Source: Desulfobulbaceae bacterium UBA2262 (GTDB lineage: Bacteria; Desulfobacterota; Desulfobulbia; Desulfobulbales; Desulfurivibrionaceae). From it: a stretch of 10,550 nt of DNA. Within the stretch, counting starts at the first letter, position 1. Each line of letters begins with the position of its first letter. Below, one piece after another: positions 1-6,089 of the stretch. The stretch is from assembly GCA_002347185.1 (NCBI GenBank), contig DDXK01000002.1, forward strand, positions 1 to 10,550, read 5' to 3'. Under the pieces are notes generated by a model. That model was not told the origin of the DNA. It did no database searches and worked only from the letters and a program-made list of their open reading frames with translations. The position numbers and the translations under genes were made by a program.

Positions 1-16
1 TTCAACTTTTTTGCGA

Positions 17-634
17 ATGAACCACAAAATTCTGCTCGCCGGACTGGTCGCGGTACTGCCCGTGGCCGCCACCGTCTATTTCTTTTACTGGCTCATGCGG
101 TCCGCCGAGAGTTTTCTCGGCGCCTTCCTGAAGTTTTTTCTGCCCGAGGGCTGGTATGCTCCCGGCATGGGAGTGGTGGTCGCCCTGCTGCTCATCTTTT
201 CCGTCGGCCTTATGATGGAGCTCTTCTTCGTGCGGGTGATCGTTGAAAAGTTCGAGGGGGTGATCTACCGGGTGCCGCTGGTGAAAAGCATCTATGGCTC
301 CATGCGGGAGTTTCTCGCCTTCCTTCTGGAAGGGGAAAAGAGCAAGGGGCCGCGGCAGACGGTGCTGGTCGAGGTGGGCAACAGCGGCATGCGGGTGATG
401 GGCTTTGTCACCAAGACCGACCTGGGCTTCCTCGGATCCGGCTTTGACGGGCAGGTGGCGGTCTATTTCCCCCTGAGCTATCAGATCGGCGGCTATACGC
501 TGCTTGTGCCCCGCAACCTCCTGCAGCCCCTCGATATCCCCATCGAGCGGGCGATGAAGTTCGCCATGACCGCTGGCGTTGTCGAGCGCGATTCCCTGCG
601 GCGGCCGGAAGGAGGCGCCGCCACCTCGGCATAG
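17..634 (+). CDS. DUF502 family inner-membrane protein
   Basis: The product is about 205 residues and matches the general design of the DUF502 family of unknown function. It has a hydrophobic N-terminal helix (about residues 5-26, with the family-typical G-x(5)-P inside it), a second helix (about 51-72), then a soluble domain that opens with the characteristic stretch VPLVKSIYGS (86-95). That domain continues with a beta-rich segment containing FVTKTD, VYFPLSYQIGGY and VPRNLLQPLDIP. I chose ATG 17. A TTG at 11 is also in frame, and the frame stays open to the left edge, so a start before the window cannot be excluded, although the first helix already sits where the family usually begins. The gene stands alone on the + strand, and the next + gene starts 335 bases later. 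Its function is unknown; the family assignment is from memory of the motif pattern. Confidence 0.85.
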   Translation: MNHKILLAGLVAVLPVAATVYFFYWLMRSAESFLGAFLKFFLPEGWYAPGMGVVVALLLIFSVGLMMELFFVRVIVEKFEGVIYRVPLVKSIYGSMREFLAFLLEGEKSKGPRQTVLVEVGNSGMRVMGFVTKTDLGFLGSGFDGQVAVYFPLSYQIGGYTLLVPRNLLQPLDIPIERAMKFAMTAGVVERDSLRRPEGGAATSA

Positions 635-969
635 GCCGGACCCGAGCCGCCTTTCTTCAGGGGCTGTGGCCTCGCGGGAGAACCGCAGCCGCCGCCGGCG
701 TGCCATCCTTCTGTCTTTTTGCGTCTGTGCGAGCCACTAGGTAGAACTATGCATTTTTTGGTTGCCCTTTTCAGCGGCAGAGGGTAATTGAAGTGCCAAA
801 AGGTCAAGGCCGAAGAAAGAGTTCGCAACTGTGTAAAAAAGGGACGCGGAGAGATGGTGGATCCTGTTTTGTCGGCAGGGAGGGCAGGGCGGAAGAGGCA
901 AGGCGCGGGGCCGGGGTGTCCTGCCCGGGTTTTGGGGGGACAGGGGAGCGCGCCGGGGGGAAGGTGGCT
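635..969. other. Non-coding gap with G-rich leader before the response regulator
   Basis: This 335-base stretch has no credible gene. The left part holds a possible stem (662-669 with 683-690) without an adjacent T-run, so I do not call a terminator. Around 736-750 the tetramer ACTA occurs twice exactly 10 bases apart in an AT-richer patch, which could be a promoter or operator region, though I see no convincing -35/-10 pair. From about 878 the + strand becomes strikingly G-rich: runs at 878-880, 882-884, 887-889, 907-910, 913-916, 927-929, 934-939, 943-946 and 955-960. The last of these merges into the ribosome binding site. An open frame running through this region into the regulator encodes low-complexity Gly/Arg-rich sequence and is unlikely to be translated. 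Confidence 0.6.
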
Positions 970-1638
970 ATGATGCTGGCCTCATACCGTCTGCTTCTCG
1001 CCGACGATCACACCCTGCTCAGGCTCGGGCTCAGGAAGATGCTCGAGGACGAGCCTTCCCTCACCGTGGTCGGCGAAGCGGGGAACGGCCTGGAGCTCCT
1101 TGACCTGCTGCGGCGCTACCGGGACATCGACCTCGTTCTTCTCGATATTTCCATGCCGCATCTGCAGGGGGTTGAGGCGATTCCGCTCATCCACCGGCTG
1201 AGCCCCAGGGTGAAGATCCTCATCCTCAGCATGCACAAGAACGAAAAATATCTCTGCGCCGCCATCTCCGCCGGTGCCCATGGCTACATCCTCAAGGAGG
1301 ACTCCGACACCGAGCTGCTGCCGGCCATCGCCGCCGTGCTGCGGGGGCGCTTCGTCATCTCCTCCCGCTTCGCGGAAAAATACCAGGAAGATCCGGTGGG
1401 GATCTGCCGGGAGGAGCATCCGTCCCGGGGCTCGGTGCTCTCCCCCCGGGAACGGCAGATTCTGCAGCTGGTGGCGGAAGGAATCACCAGCAAGGGCATC
1501 GGCGAGAAGCTCAATATCAGCAAGCGGACCGCCGAGCACCACCGCGCCAGCCTGATGCGCAAGCTCGGGGCGAACAAGACCGCCGATCTGGTCCGTTACG
1601 CCATCCAGCGCGGGCTGATAACCCCGCCCACCTCCTGA
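970..1638 (+). CDS. NarL/FixJ-family response regulator (REC-LuxR HTH)
   Basis: This 222-residue DNA-binding response regulator has the usual length for the family. The receiver domain (about 5-125) carries the acidic pair D12-D13, phospho-acceptor D59 in LLDISMP, the conserved hydroxyl residue S87 and lysine K109. After a linker of about 30 residues, the LuxR-type helix-turn-helix begins at LSPRERQIL (157-165). It contains the recognition region with NISKRTAEHHRASLMRKLG (182-200). Phosphorylation of D59 by a histidine kinase would be expected to promote dimerisation and binding to target promoters. The start at ATG 970 is supported by GGGGGGAAGG (955-964), five bases upstream. ATG 973 and GTG 964 are alternatives, and the longer in-frame extension to 793 looks non-coding. 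No kinase is adjacent, so the regulator is an orphan in this window. Its targets are unknown. Confidence 0.93.
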   Translation: MMLASYRLLLADDHTLLRLGLRKMLEDEPSLTVVGEAGNGLELLDLLRRYRDIDLVLLDISMPHLQGVEAIPLIHRLSPRVKILILSMHKNEKYLCAAISAGAHGYILKEDSDTELLPAIAAVLRGRFVISSRFAEKYQEDPVGICREEHPSRGSVLSPRERQILQLVAEGITSKGIGEKLNISKRTAEHHRASLMRKLGANKTADLVRYAIQRGLITPPTS

Positions 1639-1673
1639 ATTCCCTCCCTCTCCGCCCGTTTTTCAACGCCCCG

Positions 1674-1976
1674 CTATTTTCCCCCTTTCCCTTCCTCGTC
1701 CGCCATGGGGTCACGGTAGTAGAGATGGCCCGGGTTGCCGCTGCTCTCGTCCGCCCCGCTTTCCTGAAAGCGCTGGGTGTCGGGGCTCAGGTGGCCGCCG
1801 CTCAGCAGGCGGTAGCCGATGATGGCGAGCAGGATGAGGAAGGAAAGCCAGAGGAACTGGGCGATGAGGCCGCGCGCCTTGCGGCTGGCCACGACGGCAG
1901 CCACCAGGAGGATGGCGCCGGCGGCGATCGGGAAGGGGTGTTTTTCGAGCAGGGACCAAAGCGCCTCAATCTGCAT
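1674..1976 (-). CDS. Small two-helix membrane protein, unknown function
   Basis: I do not recognise a family for this 100-residue protein. It has a short amphipathic N-terminus, two hydrophobic helices (about residues 16-31 and 38-57) separated by a basic loop (SRKARG), and a hydrophilic C-terminal tail of about 40 residues ending DEEGKGGK. By the positive-inside rule the basic loop should be cytoplasmic, with both ends outside, but this is inference. The ATG at 1974-1976 has GAGG a few bases upstream. The gene lies 88 bases downstream of the SDR gene on the same strand and is probably the last gene of that cluster; it converges on the response regulator with only 35 bases between their stops. 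A second frame over the same region gives Pro/Arg/His-rich sequence, so this frame is the plausible one. Confidence 0.7.
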   Translation of the reverse strand: MQIEALWSLLEKHPFPIAAGAILLVAAVVASRKARGLIAQFLWLSFLILLAIIGYRLLSGGHLSPDTQRFQESGADESSGNPGHLYYRDPMADEEGKGGK

Positions 1977-2064
1977 GGGCTACCTCGCGGGGCAATAGGG
2001 GGGGAAGGGGAGGAGGCGTCCGACCTGCTGGGCGCTCCGCCCCCTTTCCTGGGTTCCGGGCGGC

Positions 2065-2835
2065 TTATTCGGCATAGCACATCTTCCGGGTCATGCCGCC
2101 GTCGACAATGAAATTCTGGCCGGTGATGAAGCGCGCCTCCGGAGAAAGCAGGAAGGAAACCATGGCGGCCACGTCCTCTGGAATCCCCACCCGTCCGGCC
2201 GGATGCTGGGCATGGTCGATGGGGCGCGGCGGTTCGCCCTGGCGCAATGCCTTCTTCTTCCAGGGCCGGACATCTATCCAGCCGGGGCTGACGCAGTTCA
2301 CCCGGATTTCCGGCCCCAGGCTGACGGCCAGGGCGTGGGTCAGGGAAAGCAGGCCTCCCTTTGCCGCCGAATAGGCCTCGGTGTGGGCCTCCGACTGCAG
2401 GGCCCTGGTCGAGGCGATATTGACGACGGCGCCCCGGCTTTTCCGCAGGAAGGGCGCCGCATGCTTGACCATGAGAAAGCAGCCGGTCAGATTGGTGGCC
2501 AGCATGCGCTGCCATTGTTCCAGGGAGGTCTCTTCGATGGGAGTGGCGCCGGGCTCGGCGATGCCGGCATTGTTGATCAGGCCGTCAAGGCGGGAGAAAT
2601 GGCGTATGGCCCCGGCAAGGCAGGCGACCACCGAGGCCTCCTCGGCCACGTCGGTGGGCAGGAAGAGCAGGCGTGGCGGCCGGCCCCATTCGGCAAGGCA
2701 TTCCTCTCCCGCCTCCCTGTCGCGATCGGCGATCACCACCGCGTCGCCCCTGTGCAGGAGGCTTTCCGTGATTGCCTTGCCGATTCCCTGGGCGCCGCCG
2801 GTGACGACGACGACCCTGTCCGGGCCCTGCTCCAT
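2065..2835 (-). CDS. Short-chain dehydrogenase/reductase (classical SDR)
   Basis: This 256-residue NAD(P)-dependent oxidoreductase is the standard length for a classical SDR. The Rossmann nucleotide motif TGGAQGIG is at 12-19, NNAG at 88-91, and the full catalytic tetrad N115, S142, Y155 and K159 is present (YSAAK). The PG motif of the substrate loop follows Y155 (VNCVSPGWID), and the family-typical ending ITGQNFIVDGG is near the C-terminus. D37 at the end of beta-2 (VVIADRD) suggests a preference for NAD(H) over NADP(H). The substrate cannot be told from the sequence; SDRs of this type act on sugars, steroids, acyl chains or alcohols. It lies 35 bases downstream of the HU gene on the same strand and is likely co-transcribed. 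The ATG at 2835 is preceded by AGGAG at unusually short spacing, and no better start is visible. Confidence 0.92.
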   Translation of the reverse strand: MEQGPDRVVVVTGGAQGIGKAITESLLHRGDAVVIADRDREAGEECLAEWGRPPRLLFLPTDVAEEASVVACLAGAIRHFSRLDGLINNAGIAEPGATPIEETSLEQWQRMLATNLTGCFLMVKHAAPFLRKSRGAVVNIASTRALQSEAHTEAYSAAKGGLLSLTHALAVSLGPEIRVNCVSPGWIDVRPWKKKALRQGEPPRPIDHAQHPAGRVGIPEDVAAMVSFLLSPEARFITGQNFIVDGGMTRKMCYAE

Positions 2836-2870
2836 CTCTCCTGCCCCCCCGCCCCCGGAAGGGAACGTGC

Positions 2871-3143
2871 TCAGTTGATGCCGTCGCTGAGTTTTTTGCC
2901 GGCCTTGAATTTCACCACCTTCCTGGCCGGAATCTTCATGGTCGCCCCGGTCTTGGGGTTTCTGCCGTTGCGGGCGGCGCGGCTGGAGACGGCAAAGGTG
3001 CCGAAGCCGACCAGGGTCACGCTCTCGCCTTTTTTCAAGGCGTCGGCAATGATGGTGAGCAGGTTGTTCAGGGAAATTTCCGCCTGAACTTTGGTCATGC
3101 CCGATTTTTCGGCGATGGAGGCGATCAGGTCCGCTTTGTTCAT
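2871..3143 (-). CDS. HU/IHF-family histone-like DNA-binding protein
   Basis: At 90 residues this is exactly the canonical HU length. The N-terminal helical dimerisation half (MNKADLIASIAEKSGMTK) is followed by the beta-saddle containing LVGFGTF (44-50). The DNA-binding arm is RNPKTGATMKIPAR (61-74), including the minor-groove intercalating P63, and the C-terminal helix follows with VVKFKAGKKL. HU dimers bend and compact DNA without strong sequence preference and affect replication, recombination and transcription. GGGFGTF-type saddle and arm features fit HU rather than IHF, but I do not assign an alpha or beta form. ATG 3143 is preceded by GGAG (seven bases); the upstream in-frame extension to 3416 is untranslated leader and promoter. 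A strong -35 hexamer lies about 140 bases upstream. The gene leads a likely transcript with the SDR and the small membrane protein. Confidence 0.96.
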   Translation of the reverse strand: MNKADLIASIAEKSGMTKVQAEISLNNLLTIIADALKKGESVTLVGFGTFAVSSRAARNGRNPKTGATMKIPARKVVKFKAGKKLSDGIN

Positions 3144-3255
3144 GCTGTTCTCCGTTTTTTGGGTTGCTGGATATTTTCTGTTTTCAGTCCGCCGCGTGGT
3201 CGCCGGCAGTAGCGGCCATGCTGGGTTTCTTACGTTTTGGCTGGTCGCTTCTTCG

Positions 3256-3284
3256 CTATTAAGAAATTCGTCGCACCTTGTCAA
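3256..3284 (-). promoter_or_regulatory. Likely sigma-70 promoter for the HU gene
   Basis: On the minus strand a perfect -35 hexamer TTGACA (3279-3284) is followed after 17 bases by TAATAG (3256-3261), a moderate -10. The transcript would have a leader of about 105 bases before the HU start at 3143. The region is AT-richer than its surroundings. The weak -10 is the main doubt. Confidence 0.5.
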
Positions 3285-3346
3285 TGGGATTTCCTGGACG
3301 GCTATCTTTTTGCTATCATTACGATTTTGTCCATTTTCCTGGTTCG

Positions 3347-3370
3347 GCGCACTGTGCGCGGAGCAGCTCC
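3347..3370. repeat. Two back-to-back short inverted repeats downstream of corA
   Basis: GCGCA-ctg-TGCGC (3347-3359) is followed directly by GGAGC-a-GCTCC (3360-3370). Each can fold as a five-base-pair hairpin on either strand. They lie 15-40 bases after the corA stop codon and upstream of the HU promoter, where a 3' transcript end would be expected. There is no T-run beyond them on the minus strand, so an intrinsic terminator is not supported. They may stabilise the mRNA 3' end or be fortuitous. Confidence 0.35.
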
Positions 3371-3384
3371 ACTCAGCATCATGG

Positions 3385-4470
3385 CTAAAGCCACCCTTTT
3401 CTCCTGAAGGCGGCAAGCATGCCTCCGGCCGTGGCCGCCATCAGGAAGAGGGCGAAGGGGTAGCCGAGAAACCAGTTGAGCTCTGGCATGTTGAAGGGGC
3501 TGGCCGCGGTGTTGAAATTCATCCCGTATACCCCGGCAATGAAGGTGAGGGGGATGAAGATGGCGGCAAAGATGGTCAGAACCTTCATGATCTCGTTCAG
3601 CCGGTTGCTCACCGAAGAGAGGTAGATCTCCAGCATCCCGGAGATGATGTCGCGAAAGGTCTCGATGGTGTCGATGACATGGACGGTATGGTCGTAGAGG
3701 TCCTTGAGGTAGAAATAGAGCCCCTTGCTGATCTGGGAAAGCTCCTCATCGCGGAGCAGGCTGCTGATCACCTCCCTGAGCGGCCAGACCGACCTGCGCA
3801 GCAGGATCATTTCCCGCTTCAGGAGGTGGATCTTCTTGAGGGTTTCCGGGGTGGGGCGGCCGACGAGCTCCTCTTCCAACTCCTCTATCGTCTCCCCGAC
3901 CCGTTCCAGTACGGCGTAGTAGTTGTCGATGATGGCGTCGAGCAGGGTGTAGGCCAGGTAGTCCGCCCCCATCTTTCGGATGCGGCCCTTGTTGCCGAGG
4001 ATGCGGCTGCGCACGCCGTCAAAGGCATCCCCTGGCCTTTCCCGGAAGGAGAGCAGGTAGCGGTCGCCCAGGATCAGGCTGACCTGCTCGACTTCCACTC
4101 GGAAGGTTTGCGGGTTGTAGGTCTGCGTTTTGATGACCAGAAAGAGGTAGTCGTCAAAGACGTCGAGTTTGGGCCGCTGGGTGGTGTTGAGTATGTCCTC
4201 CACGGTGAGGGGGTGGATGCCGAAACAGGAGCAGACCTCGCCGATGAGGTCCACCTCGTGCAGCCCGTCCACGTTGATCCAGGTGACGGTCTCCGCCGTC
4301 CGGTAGAGGGTGCAGTTTTTCGGGGATTCCGGCGTAAATTCCCTGGAGCCTTCCGGATTGTAGTCGACCACGGTGATCTTGACCGCGTCGGCCTTCTGTT
4401 CGCCGACATGCACCGGAGTGCCGGGCGGGAGTCCGGCCTTGAGGGAGGAGGTTCTGGTGTAACTCGCCAT
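3385..4470 (-). CDS. corA: CorA-family magnesium/cobalt transporter
   Basis: This 361-residue inner-membrane divalent-cation channel belongs to the CorA/2-TM-GxN family. A long soluble N-terminal alpha/beta and helical domain holds WINVDGLHEVD, the family-typical HPLTVEDILN and RPKLDVFDDYLFLV. The long stalk helix is rich in Glu/Leu/Arg, and two transmembrane helices lie at the C-terminus (about 295-314 and 335-354). The signature YGMN (315-318) ends the first helix and is followed by MPEL (328-331) in the periplasmic loop and a basic cytoplasmic tail. CorA forms a pentamer that takes up Mg2+ and is gated by Mg2+ binding to the soluble domain. ATG 4470 is preceded by AAGG nine bases upstream. 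A much longer frame continues upstream but overlaps the DUF116 gene antisense and is not real. The gene is divergent from DUF116; HU follows on the same strand after 241 bases, probably as a separate transcript. Confidence 0.95.
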   Translation of the reverse strand: MASYTRTSSLKAGLPPGTPVHVGEQKADAVKITVVDYNPEGSREFTPESPKNCTLYRTAETVTWINVDGLHEVDLIGEVCSCFGIHPLTVEDILNTTQRPKLDVFDDYLFLVIKTQTYNPQTFRVEVEQVSLILGDRYLLSFRERPGDAFDGVRSRILGNKGRIRKMGADYLAYTLLDAIIDNYYAVLERVGETIEELEEELVGRPTPETLKKIHLLKREMILLRRSVWPLREVISSLLRDEELSQISKGLYFYLKDLYDHTVHVIDTIETFRDIISGMLEIYLSSVSNRLNEIMKVLTIFAAIFIPLTFIAGVYGMNFNTAASPFNMPELNWFLGYPFALFLMAATAGGMLAAFRRKGWL

Positions 4471-4779
4471 GGCTGCACCTTTTCTCGGAAGGGTTTGCCT
4501 CCGGGGTGATCGGAGTGTAAAGCCTTGCTTTTTGCAGGGTAGCACATTCGCAAGGCGCGGGGGAGAGTCATTTCGCCCGCTTGCCGTGCGCGACCGGCAA
4601 AAAAGGCTGTTTCTTTTTATCCGGATATGGGAGGATGGATGGCAGGCAAGCGGCAGGAGCCCCGGCTGCGGCGAGGAACGGGCCGGCGGGGGGCGCGGTC
4701 GCTCTTTTTGGGCCCCGGATCGGGGCTTTCGGTGAAGTGAATTTATCGCGTAACGCTTTTTGGATAAAAAACTGGCTGC
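4471..4779. other. Divergent intergenic region between corA and the DUF116 gene
   Basis: This 309-base gap should hold the promoters of both flanking genes, but I see no clear sigma-70 pair. On the corA side TACACT (minus strand, near 4516-4521) is a possible -10 without a recognisable -35. On the DUF116 side the last 40 bases are AT-rich (from about 4740) and include GGATAAAAA close to the start codon. A compact inverted repeat, GCCCCG-gat-CGGGGC, lies at 4712-4726 and is followed by TTT only; it is listed separately. No open frame with coding character was found here. Confidence 0.5.
4712..4726. repeat. Perfect inverted repeat upstream of the DUF116 gene
   Basis: GCCCCG-gat-CGGGGC can fold as a six-base-pair GC-only hairpin with a three-base loop. 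It is followed on the + strand by TTTC and preceded by TTTTT (4705-4709). It lies 53 bases before the DUF116 start, so it could be an operator, a leader hairpin or a weak terminator of transcripts entering the gap. The sequence alone does not decide. Confidence 0.35.
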
Positions 4780-5394
4780 ATGATCTCTCTTTTGCCTTCC
4801 TGGCTCACCCTTCCTCTCCTGGTTTTTTGCTATAAGCCCCTGACCACCCTGCTGCCGAAGCTGGACAAGGATTCCTATGTCCGGAAGGTGGTCCAGGCCG
4901 GGAACCGTTATTTTTACGAGAAGTTCGCGCAGACCCCCTGCGCCGAGCGGATGCTTTTTCTTCCCTATTGCCTGCGGGCCGAGGGCTGCCCCACCGAGAT
5001 CGACCTGGAGCGTGGGCTGCTCTGCCCGGCAGGTTGCGCCATTCCCTGCCGCCTGCGGGAAATGGCGGATATGGCCCGGGGGCTGGGGTATCGGCAGGTG
5101 CTCGTGGTGGTGAGCGGCAGGATCCATAAGCGGGAAGGGCTGCTGCGGAGCCGCGATTTTCTCCTCCGCCAGATCGAACTGCAGCGGCCGCGGGCCGTGC
5201 TCGGCTGCCTCTGCGGCAGGGATCTGCGGGAAAAATATCTGCGGCCGGGGAATTTTTCCCCTGGCGGCGCCCTGGGGGGGCATGGCATCAAGGTGATCCC
5301 CCAGGTCTGCCTGTTGAAAAACTGCAACTGCCGGCAGAGCGATGTGGACTGGGAAGAGCTGGCCGCGCTGATCCGGGCCGGGGTGCAGCCTTAG
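4780..5394 (+). CDS. DUF116 family cysteine-rich protein
   Basis: This 204-residue protein matches DUF116 by its cysteine layout and C-terminal pattern. A hydrophobic N-terminus (about 1-18, continuing to 26) could be a membrane anchor. The core has FLPYCLR (60-66) and C70-P, then C82, C86 and C90 in a C-x3-C-x3-C spacing. Next come a Rossmann-like strand (VLVVVSG, 107-113) and C143-x-C145 (LGCLCGRDL). The cysteine-rich end is C177, C182 and C184, followed by DVDWEEL (188-194). Twelve cysteines in total suggest metal or Fe-S binding, but this is inference; the family has no established biochemical role that I know of. The ATG at 4780 is effectively forced, since an in-frame stop lies at 4765-4767, yet no Shine-Dalgarno sequence is visible before it. 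It is transcribed divergently from corA and convergently with the DUF4126 gene, so it appears to be monocistronic. Confidence 0.82.
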   Translation: MISLLPSWLTLPLLVFCYKPLTTLLPKLDKDSYVRKVVQAGNRYFYEKFAQTPCAERMLFLPYCLRAEGCPTEIDLERGLLCPAGCAIPCRLREMADMARGLGYRQVLVVVSGRIHKREGLLRSRDFLLRQIELQRPRAVLGCLCGRDLREKYLRPGNFSPGGALGGHGIKVIPQVCLLKNCNCRQSDVDWEELAALIRAGVQP

Positions 5395-5396
5395 GC

Positions 5397-5424
5397 GCGG
5401 CGTATTCCTCTGCCGCTTAAGTCC
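5397..5424. terminator. Weak possible bidirectional terminator between convergent genes
   Basis: Only 37 bases separate the convergent DUF116 and DUF4126 stop codons. GCGGC (5397-5401) pairs with GCCGC (5412-5416) across a 10-base loop, followed on the + strand by TTAAGTCCTTTT. The stem is short and the T-run interrupted; on the minus strand there is no T-run. The position is right, but the structure is marginal. Confidence 0.3.
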
Positions 5425-5431
5425 TTTTGGG

Positions 5432-6073
5432 TTACGGGGCGGGAGGGGTGGCTGGTGGCCCCTGCCCGCCTCGGTCGACAAGGCGGCCCAGGAAAGCGAA
5501 AAGCTTTTTCAGCCCCTGCCAGGCCTTGGGCAGCAGCCAGATCATGAAGCAGAGGAAGCCGGCGAGCAGCAGCAGAAAGATGAGCGGATGGTGCAGGGCG
5601 GCCCAGAGGCCGACGATGACCAGGGCATCCTCGGAGAGGGACGCCAGCCAGTTGCTGACCGGCTCGGGCGAGGCATTGATCAGCAGGCGGGAGCCTGCCT
5701 TGGTGGCGTGACTGCCGGCGGCCAGCCCGCCCCCGAGTATGGCGGCGGCCAGGGAAAGGGCCGGGTTGACCTCGCCCACCGCTCCCGCGGCCAGCAGGGC
5801 GCCGGCCGGGATGCGGATAAAGGTGTGGATGGCGTCCCAGCCGCTGTCCACGCCGGGGATCTTGTCGGCCACGAACTCCACCATATACATGCAGCCGGCA
5901 GCCATCAGCACCAGCGGGTTGCTCAGGATTTCCAGGCTGGGAGGCAGGGCGATGTTGCCGGTGGCCCCGAGGATGCCAAGGGTGAGGATGGCGGCGTAGA
6001 GATTGATGCCGCTGGCCCAGGCAACCCCCATGGTCAGGGAGATGACGCCGGCGATCTGGCCGAGTTGGTCCAT
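5432..6073 (-). CDS. DUF4126 family integral membrane protein
   Basis: This 213-residue multi-helix membrane protein is recognised as DUF4126 by SGINLYAAILTLG (21-33) and the block VEFVADKIPGVDSGWDAIH (65-83), followed by TFIRIPAGALLAAGA. Further hydrophobic helices lie near residues 88-110 (Gly/Ala-rich) and 150-180, giving about four to five membrane segments. The C-terminal tail is basic and ends in a Pro-rich stretch. The function of the family is unknown. The start at 6073 has purine-rich GGAAGAGG/AGAGG upstream. It follows the mscS-type gene by 16 bases on the same strand, so co-transcription and perhaps translational coupling are likely. This suggests a membrane or osmotic-stress role, but that is guilt by association only. 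Confidence 0.87.
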   Translation of the reverse strand: MDQLGQIAGVISLTMGVAWASGINLYAAILTLGILGATGNIALPPSLEILSNPLVLMAAGCMYMVEFVADKIPGVDSGWDAIHTFIRIPAGALLAAGAVGEVNPALSLAAAILGGGLAAGSHATKAGSRLLINASPEPVSNWLASLSEDALVIVGLWAALHHPLIFLLLLAGFLCFMIWLLPKAWQGLKKLFAFLGRLVDRGGQGPPATPPAP

Positions 6074-6089
6074 GCCTCTGCCTCTTCCG

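Noticed and set aside
662..690. Hairpin after DUF502 as an intrinsic terminator
   Set aside because: The stem exists (662-669 with 683-690), but it is followed by GC-rich sequence; the nearest T-run is more than 20 bases away.
2..706. Minus-strand open frame opposite DUF502
   Set aside because: The translation is rich in His/Gly/Glu with no hydrophobic core, typical of an antisense shadow of a membrane-protein gene.
793..969. N-terminal extension of the response regulator
   Set aside because: It encodes Gly/Arg-rich low-complexity sequence before a receiver domain that is already complete; ATG 970 has its own ribosome binding site.
2203..3087. + strand open frame of 294 codons across the SDR and HU genes
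   Set aside because: It is antisense to two genes with complete family motifs; its own translation shows no recognisable domain.
3144..3416. N-terminal extension of HU to 181 residues
   Set aside because: HU is complete at 90 residues from ATG 3143 with a good ribosome binding site, and the extension covers a likely promoter.
3091..4509. Long + strand open frame antisense to corA and the HU leader (472 codons)
   Set aside because: It is a shadow of the corA frame in GC-rich DNA: its product is low-complexity, rich in Asp/Glu/Gly/His with no fold, while the opposite strand encodes an unmistakable CorA with YGMN.
4762..4776. Sigma-54-like -24/-12 element before the DUF116 gene
   Set aside because: The GG and GC doublets are not at the required spacing, and the site would overlap the start codon.
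3385..5481. Reading corA from a start far upstream, near 5481
   Set aside because: The extension is Pro/Arg/His-rich, antisense to the cysteine-rich DUF116 gene, and CorA's normal N-terminus and a ribosome binding site are found at 4470.
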